Shown one piece after another: positions 22,615 through 35,000 of a stretch of 64,000 nucleotides of DNA. The number at the start of each line of letters is the position of its first letter. Positions within the stretch are counted from its first letter, which is position 1. The notes below the pieces were generated by a model. The model ran no database searches and was not told the origin of the DNA. It was given only the letters and a program-made list of their open reading frames with translations. The position numbers were made by a program, and so were the translations under genes. This DNA comes from Anabas testudineus. Lineage: Eukaryota; Chordata; Actinopteri; Anabantiformes; Anabantidae. The stretch spans positions 24,253,836 through 24,317,835 of the forward strand of contig NC_046615.1 of assembly GCF_900324465.2 (NCBI RefSeq), in the 5' to 3' direction.

Positions 22615-25137
22615 TCACTCCAGGAGTTTGGGGATGCATCCTTGCAGTTTGATGATCTCAGGCCAGTCTTCGTATTTATTTGTGGCCTTGTCGTTCTTTA
22701 AGTGCTAAAACAGAAAGAAACATCATTTATGTCTTCATGGATTTCACATCACATTAAACTTTTAGTGTACATTTTGTGTTCCATCTCGAATATGTCGTAG
22801 CTCTAACGATGAATAAAGTTCATCTCAGCTGGTGGTTGTTACCTTCTCAAAGTCGCTCTTCACTGATGCTCCTTTCCCACCAACAAATACCCAGTTGTCT
22901 CTGAATCCCAGTGACTTCACTGCAGTGCTTCCCAGTTCACTAATCAGCTTCCTGGCGTCATCATTTAACCTGACAGACACATTGTTCAAAAAAAGATTTA
23001 GAACAACTCTGTCTCAGCTGTGGAGATGGAACCATCGTGCTCCAGCTTCAAATATATCAGAGAACACGATCAGCTGTGAGCTTCAGAGGTAAACTGCACT
23101 TTAAGGTCTGACTGTGACTGTGTTCCATGATAACAAGGAAAACATGCAGACAGAGGCTGGAGAAGACAGAGACATTTACTTTGATGCAGGTTCGTCAAAC
23201 GACGCCACCAGGACCACAGAGCCCGTCTCAATGCTCTTCAGGAATTCAATCAGAGGCTCCACTTCTGCAGCACAAACACACGTTGTAAATCCTCCATCTC
23301 TGAGCACACAGAACCACACAGAAATCTAATAGCTGCTGTTACTTACCACCACTATACATGTTAAAGGTACCGGTTTTTAGGACCTGTCCTGTTCGACCTG
23401 TTAAAACAGAGAGAAAGTTTCTGCAGACGCTTCACTAAAGGTAAAGAATCAGAAATGAAACGGTCGGTTGGTTCAGTTCTCACCATCGACTGTGACAAGG
23501 TTTATTCCAGGTCCAGCGTTGTTCAGTACTGTTCCTAGAATCCTGAGGGCAGTTCGACTTTCTGTCAATCTCAGCCAATGAGTATTTTTACATAAAGTAA
23601 TTAAAGGTTTACTGGAGTATTTCCATTTAAGCTGTAATAATAAGTACAAGATGCAACAGTACCACAAAGAGAGACAAAGGCAACCTCATGAAAAGGAAAA
23701 CCACCACAAAGAGACGCAAAAACGCCCAAACAAATGCAGAGAGATGCAAAAGCAGCACCATCAGGTAAAATCAATATAATATACTGTATATCTTTATATA
23801 AATCAACAGAAAGCATCAACACAACATGACAGTGTTACAGGTATCAGTAGTAGTAGTAACAGAAAGATACATCACAGATGTGAGAGGTTCCATTAAAAGG
23901 GTCAGAAACACCTACAGCTTGTTTTGGATGCAGATCTTTGGACCCACGACGTTTGCGGCTCCGCTCTGGATGAAGAAACTGAAGTGATTCTCTGCACAGA
24001 CCTGCAGCGGGGCGCACAATCCAACTGGAGACGCACAAATGAGGGTTCACATGTAACTGCCCATCGGAGCCACTTCGCTGACTGATCCTGATCCGGTTAA
24101 TCAATCACTAACCTGACTGTTTGGTGGGCGTCTGGGAAACTTTACTGGACACGCCAAAGGCTTCAAATAAAGCACCTCTCACCTCAGCTGGAAACATGGG
24201 CAATATACAGACACATTTACAGGCAGAGTTAGTGTCCGAGGAGCTCGATTCTTCTGTTTCTTCCGCTGCTAACTGTCTAACATCTTCAGTTTACTGTGTA
24301 TTTTGTATGTGAGGGGGCTCTGTGGTGATTTGGTGTAAAATAAATAAACCTGACTGAATAATCAGTCTGTGTGGGAGAGACTGACTAGAAGAGACATGTA
24401 GAATAGAAAGTCGAAAAAATTATAATCTTAATGCAGCAAGTGTCAAAAACAAAGTGAGTGCATCACGTTAAAGAACAGAGGTAGAAGTGATGAATGAAAT
24501 GAAAGGATCCTACCTGGGAATGGGTTGCTGTTATTCTGCAGGATCAGTGTGATTAAAACAACCACGGGCACCAACACCAACGTGCACTGTACAACCCCTG
24601 AGGCACAAAGAAAGCAGACAGGTTGATGGGATACATGTTAACACGTATCACTGATTAACTAACATGAACTGAACCAGGATTGACGCGTTCAGCCTTTATA
24701 TAAGAACTGAAGCAGCTGTGGAACTGATCCGTATCAGTCACAGTGTCTGGATGAGAAAAGATTTTAGATTTTCACACTGTTCTTTTGTCTTCATAGTTTA
24801 GTTTTTCCAGTTTTTTCAAATTAACCAGTAACTTTTTAACCTTTATTTATCTGAGTGCAAAGAAAAGAAAGTGCTGCTGGTTTAAACTGTAACAGTAACA
24901 GTAAATATTACATATTTAAATAAACAGTACAACATATTACACGCTGGCGGTGCAATTCCAGTAAGTTTAAAAGTGACAATGCAGAAGAACCGGTCCTGAC
25001 ATTCATTGTACTGCAGGTACCACCCACACACCGTGTGTCAATAAACAAAAGAAAGTAAGTATAGTACTGAAGCACTGACGTAAGCAGCCGGACGGGATGA
25101 AAGACTTACATCGTTTGAAGATTTGTCGTCTGACCAT
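22615..25137 (-). CDS. FAM3-family secreted protein (FAM3C/FAM3D-like)
   Basis: FAM3 proteins are small secreted cytokine-like or metabolic factors with a beta-beta-alpha (ILEI) fold. Nine coding exons chain in phase: 25110-25137, 24514-24597, 24113-24187, 23916-24024, 23484-23542, 23347-23397, 23180-23264, 22843-22969 and 22615-22704. They total 708 bases, or 235 residues. The N terminus MVRRQIFKR is followed by a hydrophobic segment (VLVPVVVLITLIL), a signal sequence or anchor. Family words then follow: FIQSGAANVVGPKICIQNKL, NNAGPGINLVTVDGRTGQVL, FNMYSGEVEPLIEFLKSI, VVLVASFDEPASKLND, LGFRDNWVFVGGKG and the tail TNKYEDWPEIIKLQGCIPK. Subtype is uncertain: the tail resembles FAM3C while LGSTAVKSLGFRDNW is also FAM3D-like. 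The acceptor at 24188 was preferred to one at 24145 because only the former keeps frame. Confidence 0.9.
23655..23760. repeat. Inverted copy of the CTTTGTGGT repeat inside a fam3 intron
   Basis: ACCACAAAGAGAGACAAAGG, ACCACCACAAAGAGACGCAA and GAGAGATGCAAAAG recur here. This is the reverse complement of the repeat at 20810-21010 and 56780-57180. Confidence 0.65.
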
Positions 25138-28100
25138 CTTTATTTTTCCTGTTTGGAAAAAACACAGAGGATAAAGTGATTTAAGAGGGTTCGAGTCACT
25201 GAGCCCTCGCTCCTGGTCTGCACCCCGCCCTCACAGAAACACCACACTGACACATAATGTTGACTTTCTGTCATTTCTCTGATCGTTGGCTCCTGCTAGT
25301 CCTTCTCTTTGAAGTTACAGTCGCTCAGTCGTGATATTAAATTTCAGCTCTGTATCAACACAAATGCAGAAATGTTGTGACCGTTTTCTATTTTTAATTA
25401 ATTTATACTTTAGTAAGAATAAAAATGTTGGAGCTGAGAGTCGGCGTTACATTGAGAGGGGTTTCCAGTGTTTGACCCCCTCATTCATTTTAAATAGGGA
25501 GGTCAAAACATTAGAAACACTTCTCACAATACATCATTTACTAAAGTACAACTTCAACACATGCTCAGTTATAAAGATACAGTAGAAATACTACATGTAG
25601 AATACATGACACAAGTACTGCACTCAGACTGTAAAGTCAGTAAAATAACAGTGATCAGTACTTCCTCTCTGCATACCTCCACCTGTGCAGGAAGACGGGT
25701 TGAATCACAGCTTTGTGTTTAAATCCTCAGTGACAGAAAGTTTGGAATTCACCCCGACGATAGATCAACAGCAAATAGATTTGAAAAATTAAGTGAAATG
25801 AATGAAGTCTGGCACTGACCTACTCTGACAGTGAGCATACCTCTGATGTCCCGGTAACACTGACACGGACGAGTCCCACCGCCCGCTTGAAACCTGCAGC
25901 TGCACCAGGTCAAACAGGCTGAACCTGTTCCACCTCCTCCTCCATCCGGATTACCTGGTTCCAGCCAATCAGCCGCACCCATGGGGTCGGAGTCCACCTA
26001 GTGATAACATTATGAAATGAATTAAGGACTATTTACTCATTTGGCATTAACATTTGTTTAAAGGGTGAACGTGGACTCAGGTCAGCTGATACCTTTACTG
26101 AATCTCAGTGGAGGACCACCGAGCTGTCTGGCTGTTGGCACCTTTAACTTACATAGAACTACTAATACCACAGTGCAGACCTCCTATAATACATTCAGCT
26201 GTGTGTGGCAAAAGTATGTGAACCTCCAGGACTCTCAGTTCATTTGAAGGTAGAATTAGAGTCGAGTGTTTGTAGAAGTGAGTCTGAGAAGCTGTTCTGT
26301 TTGGTGACGGCCAAACTCTGCATCCAGCATAAGAACCTTATCCCATCTCTGGAACATGGGGGTGGCAGCGTCATGATCTGGGCCAGGGTGACTTGTCATT
26401 ATTGATGAATTATGAGTTGTACCAACAAATGTGAAGGAACCAGTGAACTGAAGCTCAACAGAAAGTGGCTCCTAAACACACAAGTGGTTTTATCAACGAA
26501 CTGTCAAAGCAGAACCGTCATGCTGTGGAACGTTAGAAGTGAAACAATTGAGAAAGACCTAGTATCTGCCGATTTTTGTGTGGTTACTATTGCAGTAATT
26601 TTCAGAGGTTAAAATAATACCTCACATCTTTCCAGCTAATTCACGTGACTGGAGTTGCAGAACGCAGCAGTGAGACGCTGCACATCTGCTCACAAGAGAA
26701 ACAGAACGATACCAGACTCCTCGTTTAACGCGCATCATCAGGGTTTCTCACTCTCACTGGTGGTTTTGACAGCACTGGTTGTTGTGGTTCTGGTCTATTT
26801 TCTGAAGACTACAACATGAAGCTGTCCGAGTCTGCGTGTTCAACAATAAAACATTTCACACGGATGCTGCAAAATGACTTTTGTGATGTTTCGCACACAG
26901 TTGATTTAAAGTTCACCAAGTTTCACTTTGTAACGGACAAGTTCATAGTTTCTGAAGTGTCTTAAAACAACAACAATCTGATGCTGATATGACCACTGAC
27001 AAGAGTTTGTCTTTCTTTCAGGACAGTAAAACGTCCTGTTTTAACGCTCTTTCAATGCAGAGTAGAGCAGTGATACAGTGTAGAAAGAACAAACCGCTTT
27101 GATGTGGGCACCTGACTGTAGCTTCAATGTTTCCACATTTATAATCAGAAGTGATCAGCTTAATGACTCGAAGAGAGAAGACAGAGTCGATCTTCAGAAC
27201 TGTCTACAGAACTCAGTGTTTCCCACAAGAAGACACTTAAAGCTTTTAAATGGAAATTATAAAATGATTTTCTCAGTTTAATACAGAAATGTGGTTGGTT
27301 CCCCAAATAAATTCTTTGAGTGGAAAACACTTGAATTCAGTTTGTGTATTAATCTAGATTCAGGTCCAGGCCTGAGAGCATCATTAGTTCTCAGTGGTCT
27401 ACATACAGAGGTGTTTTACTGGTAACACTGGTCTGAACAGGCAGAGCTGCACAATTCAAATGAGGAGCTGAGACTTATTAGGATCAATTATTCAGTGGAC
27501 ATCCACAGTCTCAGGGTCAGGTAGCACCGGTCCACATTAACAACTTAAGGCACTGCCTTCCTGTAGTGAGCAGCTGCAGTGAAAACAGTTTGAGCTGCAT
27601 GAATTCAGCGAGTCTGGTTTAGTCCGGCCTCGGACGTTGACGATGTCCGAATAATGTTTCTGTTGTCACAGCAGTGGCCAAATTTTGAAGGAAGGTGGAG
27701 TGTAAGCATCTCCTTTATAAGCAGTTAACAGCTGCACGTCAGAGACACACCACCAGCAGGTTATTCACTGGTCTTTTTTAAAGTAGTCTGCACATATGTG
27801 ATTATCTGTTCCACTTATTTGATGTGTTTTATTGTGATGTGCAGTTAATACAGCAGTTCACTGTAGTTCTGTGCAGAATGTTAAAAAGTACAAATCAAAA
27901 TGAGTCATTTTCTGCAACACAATCGATGCTGTTTACCTGTTCACACGTGCTTGTGAAATAAAAATATTTAAGAAAAAGGCAGAGGGAAATAAAATAGAAA
28001 AAGAAGGAACAAATAAAAAGTACCATAAGATACAAAAACAGAGGCTGATCCAGATACAGAACATTTCATGGAAATGAATGATTCAGTCTCTTCTCTTACA

Positions 28101-29097
28101 CATAGGGGAAATGAGAAGGTGTGTTTGTCAAAAGTGGGATGAGGAGTTCAGTTGGACTGTGACATTAAGTCAGGGAGGTGTTTGCTTGCTGAAAAATGAA
28201 CATTTAACTGATTTAAACTCACTGAACATGTTTTTTTCTTGATCATGGATATGTTCCTTATAATTTCTGTTCCAGCTACGAGAGGTTTAGAATTTTTCAA
28301 CAGTGTTTTTAAGGAAAAGGATTATTTTGATGTTGAAAACATCTGGTGAATAAGAAGTGATGAAGTGGACAAGAACGGCCTGAAGCTCACACTTGTGTTT
28401 TGTGAGTAAAAAATCACCCGTGTGTTCTTTGTAGACAGCTGTACAAAGTAAAACTTCTCCTGTATAAACAGGCTTTAACTCAAAATCACCTCAAGTCACA
28501 AAGTTCAAAATTCACCTTAAATACTAAAAATATGCAAAAGTCACGATTGAGATTATGACACGACAGCGGCTGCGTTCACGTCACAGCTGAAGCGACTCCG
28601 ATTTCAGAGAAATCACAATTCTGACTCCGGCCGGGACGTTTCACATGTGTTGGACGTTTGGAGAAGCTGGAAAATATGAGAAGCAGCAGCTGCTGAGGAC
28701 CCTGATCTGTTCCTCTTGTTCTTGTTCACATGTGGATCATATTTCAGTTCAGTCTGAGCATGTGTGGACGTTTAGCAGCTCTGCAGTTTTGGATCCATGA
28801 GCTGGATCCACACTGAAACATCAGACCTGACTAAAACATCAGATCTGAGCGTTAAGACCTGTGGCGTGAACGTAGCCTGAATTGTACCGCCCTCACATTA
28901 AAATGTCTACACCCCCGGGGGGTGCACATCTCCAGGACCCAGCGAGGACCACTCTCTGTCCTTCACCAGCTCTGTGTGGAAGACCAGGTCTACATTTCCT
29001 CTGTGGTGCTCCTCGACACAGCGGGTCCAGACCTCCAGCGATGTCTCTACAGGGATGGTCTACACCCCCAGACCATACATCTACACTACATCTACAC
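25138..29097. other. Intergenic DNA with transposon scraps
   Basis: I see no supported gene in this stretch of about 4 kb. It holds the fam3 upstream region, a Tc1-type fragment (26190-26620, listed separately) and mostly AT-rich sequence. A Gly-rich open frame at 25749-25997 on the minus strand has no family features and is not called. The right end, 28880-29097, would be the 3' UTR of the Myb/SANT-like gene. Confidence 0.5.
26190..26620. mobile_element. Tc1/mariner-type transposon fragment
   Basis: The plus strand contains HGGGSVMIWARV near 26355-26390, the conserved transposase word HGGGSVMxWG of Tc1-like elements, preceded by KNLIPSLE. The word GGCAAAAGTATGTGAACCTC at 26208 is a common end sequence of short fish DNA-transposon derivatives. 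The copy is short and lacks most of the transposase. Confidence 0.6.
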
Positions 29098-32000
29098 CTA
29101 CATCAGGGTATTGAGGTGTCCAGAGTGTCCTACAGAGTTCAGCATCAAGGCTCTCTGGTCCAGCACCTCCCTCTCTCTGCCCAGCGCCACCCTCTCCTGC
29201 TCCACCATGGCTCTGTCTCGCTCCACAGCCGCCCTCTCCCTCTCCAACCACAACCTCTCAGCCTGCACCGCCGCCCTCTCCCTCTCCACAGACGCCCTGT
29301 CTCTCTCCACCATCTCCCTCTCCCTCTCCAGCGCCGCTCTCTCCCTCTCCAACACCTCCCACTCCCTGTCCAGTCCTCCCAGCGGACCGTCGCACGCCTC
29401 CGAGCTCCGCTGGTTCTGCTCCGAGGTGTCACCGAACGCCTCCTGTGCATAGTCTGAGGAGGAGGTGGGAGGAGGGGGAGGGGCGGGGAGGTTCCTGTGT
29501 CGGGGGGCAGGGTCGGGGTGCTGCTCGTCATCTTGAGTGACAGGGGTGAGTAGGGGGGCACTGCTTGCCAGGCGGCCCTCCATGGCTTCATTCATCAGGT
29601 GGAACCACGGCCAGGAGGAGGCGCCGTCCGCTACGTTCTCCATCCCCACAGGAGGAAACTTCAGATCCTGAGGAGAGCAACAGAACAGGGGAGGAGGAGA
29701 GGAAGAGAGGAGGAGAGTGACAGAGGAGGAGAGGAGGAGAGTGACAGAGGAGGAGAGGAGGAGAGTGACAGAGGAGGAGAGGAGGAGAGGAGAGTGACAG
29801 AGGAGGAGAGGAGAGGAAGAGAGGGGGAGAGGAGAGTGACAGAGGAGGAGAGGAGAGTGACAGAGGAGGAGAGGAGAGTGACAGAGGGGAGAGGAGGAGT
29901 GAAGAGGAGGGAGAGGAGATGACAGGAGGAGGAGGAGGAGAGGAGAGTGACAGAGGAGGAGAGGAGAGTGACAGAGGAGGAGAGGAGAGGAGGAGAGTGA
30001 CAGAGGAGGAGGAGGAGAGGAGAGAGGTGAGAGAGGAGAGTGACAGAGGAGGAGAGGAGGAGGAGGAGAGTGACAGAGGAGGAGAGGAGGAAGAGAGGGG
30101 GAGGAGGAGAGTGACAGAGGAGGAGAGGAGAGTGACAGAGGAGGAGAGGAGAGTGACAGAGGAGGAGAGGAGGAGAGTGACAGAGGAGGAGAGGAGGAGA
30201 GTGACAGAGGAGGAGAGGAGGAGAGGAGAGTGACAGAGGAGGGAGAGGAGGGAGAGAGGGGAGAGGAGAGTGACAGAGGAGGAGAGGAGAGTGACAGAGG
30301 AGGAGAGGAGAGTGACAGAGGAGGAGAGGAGGAGAGTGACAGAGGAGGAGAGGAGAGTGACAGAGGAGGAGAGGAGGAGAGGAGAGTGACAGAGGAGGAG
30401 AGGAGAGGAAGAGAGGGGGAGAGGAGGAGAGTGACAGAGGAGGAGAGGAGGAGAGGAGAGTGACAGAGGAGGAGAGGAGGAGAGTGACAGAGGAGGAGAG
30501 GAGGAGAGGAGAGTGACAGAGGAGGAGAGGAGAGGAAGAGAGGGGGAGAGGAGAGTGACAGAGGAGGAGAGGAGAGTGACAGAGGAGGAGAGGAGGAGAG
30601 GAGGAGAGGAGAGAGGAGAGGAGAGTGACAGAGGAGGAGAGGAGAGGAAGAGAGGGGGAGAGTGACAGAGGAGGAGAGGAGAGTGACAGAGGAGGAGAGG
30701 AGGAGAGTGACAGAGGAGGAGAGGAGAGTGACAGAGGAGGAGAGGAGAGGAAGAGAGGGGGAGAGTGACAGAGGAGGAGAGGAGAGTGACAGAGGAGGAG
30801 AGGAGGAGAGTGACAGAGGAGGAGAGGAGAGTGACAGAGGAGGAGAGGAAGAGAGGAGGAGAGGAGAGTGACAGAGGAGGAGAGGAGAGGAAGAGAGGAG
30901 GAGAGGAGAGTGACAGAGGAGGAGAGGAGGAGAGTGACAGAGGAGGAGAGGAGAGTGACAGAGGAGGAGAGGAGGAGAGTGACAGAGGAGGAGAGGAGAA
31001 GAAGAGAGGGGGAGAGTGACAGAGGAGGAGAGGAGAGGAAGAGAGGAGGAGAGATTATAGAAGCTGTGTTGATTGACAGGTCTCCAGGTCCTGGACTCTG
31101 ACTTTTCAGACTGTTTTCTAAACCAGGTGAAGTTTGAATCTTGTTTCTCAAACTCAGCTTTGTGTCTGAAACCACTGGTCAGTGTGGAAGTCAGTCAGTC
31201 AGCCTCCTCCTCCTCCTCCTATGCTGCTGCTCCTCCTGTCACTCTATGAACTAGGAGGAGCAGAGGAGCAGAGGGCAAACTAGGAAACAAATACAGAGCT
31301 TATACCGGACTACCTGTCCCACAGCAGAGTCCTTCAACAGATGTACCTCACCTTGTACCTCCTTTTCAGGTTGTCCCATTTCTTTGCCATCTGGTAGGTG
31401 GAGACCTTCCCCTGCAGCCCCAGCTCCTTCAGGATGGCCCTAAGAGAGTGAGGACAGACAGCGTGTTGTACTCGTAACATATATTCACCTGCTCCGTGAT
31501 ATTTATCCACAACATCTTACTTCCAGGCAGCTTTGGCAGCGTTTCTCCTCCCAGTGAACAAGGTCTCGTTAGCAGCTCGCAGTTTAATCATCCTCCTGGT
31601 GTCCTGATCTGTCACTGAAACACACACAGCAGCAACGTTGGAACTGTTACGCAGACGAAGAAGACTGCAGTGTTTTCACAGGACGGTGATGATGTCTTAC
31701 TTTTATAAGACAGGTCAGAGGGCGTTGAACACTCCTCTCCACTGGCGTCGATGTAGGTGACGTTCCCATCAGCATCGGTGTTGTCTCCCCCCACCATGCT
31801 CTCCAGCTCCGACACGCTACTCCTCTCTACCATCATACAGTCTCTGTCGGGAGGAGGCGACGAACCGAAGGCGCCGTCCTCCTCGTTGGTCCAGACGGGC
31901 GTCACTCGAGGAGCTTTGCCTGCCAGCCGTCCCTCGAGAGCGTCACTCATCAGCTGAAACCAGGGCCACGAGGCTGGGTTCGTCTGGTTCTCCATCCCTC

Positions 32001-35000
32001 GAGGTGGAAACTTCAGGTCCTGCAGATACAAAGAGACGCAGAGGAGAGGACGACTCCTCAGGCCACCAGATCTACTGCAGAGTTTTCAAACATATTCATT
32101 CCAGTTACACAGGAGAGCTCTGCCGAGGTCACTTGATGTCAACATTTACTGCTCCTACATTATGTCTTTGCGAGTCTCAATATTACTCTGTTGTAGGTCT
32201 GAACCATATCGTATTATCTACATTATTCTGGTAGAAATGACATATGTTCACTACACAGCTGTGTGATCAAGTGTTTGGAAACATCATCATCACTCATGAA
32301 CAGAACAAGCATGGTGGAAGGTCAAACCCGCAGTTAAGAATCAGTTCAGTAACAGATGGGATGTGAAGCGAACATCTGTGATTTAAAGGTTATATATAAC
32401 TATGATATAAGAACAGCATACTTTACTTTACTTTAATGGAGAAAAGTTGCAACAAAAAACTGTTTTTATCACTTAATCTGTGTTTAGAAGCACTAATACG
32501 TGTCCGTCACACTCGTCCCCAGGAAGGTGTTTCCAGGTACTAACCTGTCTTCCTGTTTGCAGGTTCAGTGTGTGGGTTTCCTCCCAGTCCAGAGACAGGT
32601 CACCAGTTAACCAGCTGAAGTGGTGACTCTAAATTACCTTTAGCTCTGTGATTGACCAGCAACCTGGTCTACCGTCTTTGGACAAATGTCAGCTGGAGAG
32701 ACTCGTTTTGTTCTAAAATATTTATTCTTCTATGATGTTCGACAACGTTAGTAAAAGCAACTAATTCTGAACTTGAAATGAAAAAATACGAATTTAAAAA
32801 TAGTTTAAACAGATTCACTTTCATTTCTTGATGATATTTCCTGTGCAGATGCTTTAACTGGAGAAATAAAATCAGTCAGCATAACTCAACATGGCGAAAG
32901 GTTGGCTCTTTTAGCAGACTGACACATTCAGCTGCATCTGTCGACAGACTAGCTGAGGCTGAGATTGATGGTTGTCACCTTAAATTTGGTCTTCAGGTTG
33001 TCCCACTTCTTGGCAACCTGGTCAGGAGTTATTTTCCCCGTCAGGCCCATCTCCTTCACGATTCCTCTGTGAACAAAACAACACAAATTAACGGTCTAAA
33101 GACAAATGACAACCTGCACAATATTACTATATGAGACCATTTGGTGTACAGAGGTCTCAGGTGTTCTGTCTGCCTCTTATGAGAGATGTTGGTGTCAGCG
33201 TCGAGCTGGATGGAGACTAAATTTACCAAATTCACACCGAGTTAAACAAATGTTTTATTTTGAGCTCTTTCACCTCCAGGCTGGTTTAGCCGTGTTTCTC
33301 CTTCCAGTAAACAGAGACTCGTTAGCAGCTCGTAACTCGATCAGTCGTCTGGTGTCTTCTTCTGTCACTGGAAGAGAGGGGGGGGGGGGATGCACAAGAG
33401 TGTTGTTGTTAGTACATGGATTGATATAAAAGAGTGCGGGGGGGGGTTTAACCTCTGGGTTAAACAAACCTGAGACTAAAACTACAGATCAGACGATCGG
33501 AGCCTGTTCAGTCGAACGTGCGAATGTTCACTATGAAAAAAAAAAAAGCATCACCAGCCGAGCTCTGATTCACCTCAGCATCAGGTAAATACTGAGCTTT
33601 CAACACCTGCTCACATACGCCGTTCCTTTCCCAGCCTTTCTTACGTTTGTAGGTGAACTCTGCGATCCGGTGTAGCTCTCCCAGAGCTGTGGATCCGTTT
33701 TTCTCTTCGGTATCAACCAGCAGATCCATCTCCGACTCTGTCAGAAACTCAGCCATCCCTCCTCTGCTCCGGCGCGCTCGCTTCTTGGGTGTTGGCGACA
33801 GCGGCTCGCAGTCCTCATCTTCGTCCTCCACGACGGGGGTGAGAATGGGCGCAGCACCGGCAAATCGCCCCTCCATGGCATCATTCATTCGGTAGAACCA
33901 GGGCCAGGAGCTGGGATTGGTCTCCACGCCTCGAGCGGGAAACTTCAGCTCCTGGTAGATAAAGAGAATCCAACACCAACTCTTGTTACCCATGAATGGC
34001 TGAGACGTCACTGCTAGTCTATGCGAACAAGTTAAAAACACGATGGCAGAAACAGTTGGTCCCAATCTGTGAAGTATCGACATCGAGCAAAACCCTTTTT
34101 CAGCATTCCACAGAAACATTAACTGGGTCCTTAGGTTGTTTCTGGACTTACAGGTGGTTGGACCTACCTTGTACCTCCTCTTTAGGTTGTCCCACTTTTT
34201 AGCCAACTGGTCTGTGGTGAGCTTCCCCTGAAGACCCAGCTCGTACAGAATAGCTCTGAAAGACATGACAGGTGAATCCAGGGTGAATCCTTGAGTGAAG
34301 ACTGAGGAAACGCAAACTGAAGAATGGGACAATTTGGTAATGTTGTCGAAAACAGGTGAAACGTCCCACGGAGACTAAACGACCAGAAGAAATTAAATAC
34401 AGAAATCATACGTTACGTACAGCAGGGCCCGTTCTAAACTGTCACATTCAAAACTGCTTCAACACATAGAGACGTGACCAAGTGACAGATGTGACTGTGT
34501 GTTTTTCTCAAAAATCAGGTTTTCGAAGTGGTTGCTTTAAACTGTTCATGAATTAAAATGATCAAGACCTGAACATGTTCGACTAAAGAAACCTGATTCA
34601 TGAGACAAACATTTCAAGCTGTTTGTTTTTTATCTGTAACTCAGTCTGACTGATGCTCAGAGACTTTCCTAGTGGAGAACTTTCAGACAAAGTTACAGCA
34701 AGAGATCATAAAAAAACATATTTTTAAAGTCTGTGAAGTCGGACGTGAACTGTGTTCAATCCTGGCTGAAGTCCTGGTGTAGGTAGATGGACCTTCACTC
34801 ACCTCCAGGCTGGTTTGGCTGAATGCTTCCTGCCGGTGAAGAGCGCCTCGTTCGCAGCTCGAAGTTTGATCATTCTTTCAGTTTCTGATTCCGTCACTGT
34901 TACCGAGAGATAAAAGAAGAACAGGCAGCTGTTCAGACGGTGGAACAGGAGAGTGAAGCAGCTTGGAAAAGAAGAAAGGACTCAACAAAGCTCTGTTCCT

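Noticed and set aside
24145-24188. Alternative acceptor at 24145 for the third fam3-type exon
   Set aside because: It would give a 32-base exon that breaks phase with the next exon; the acceptor at 24188 keeps frame and gives a 235-residue product.
28882-29457. Plus-strand open frames rich in Leu/Ser/His
   Set aside because: They are the antisense of the charged coiled-coil exon of the Myb/SANT-like gene, which is supported by splice phase and module repeats.
29599-31175. Long open reading frames on both strands, including one of about 500 residues of Ser/Leu repeats
   Set aside because: They are read from the GA-rich minisatellite, whose unit variants are mostly multiples of three and lack stops. 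The stretch is intronic in a gene chained by splice phase.
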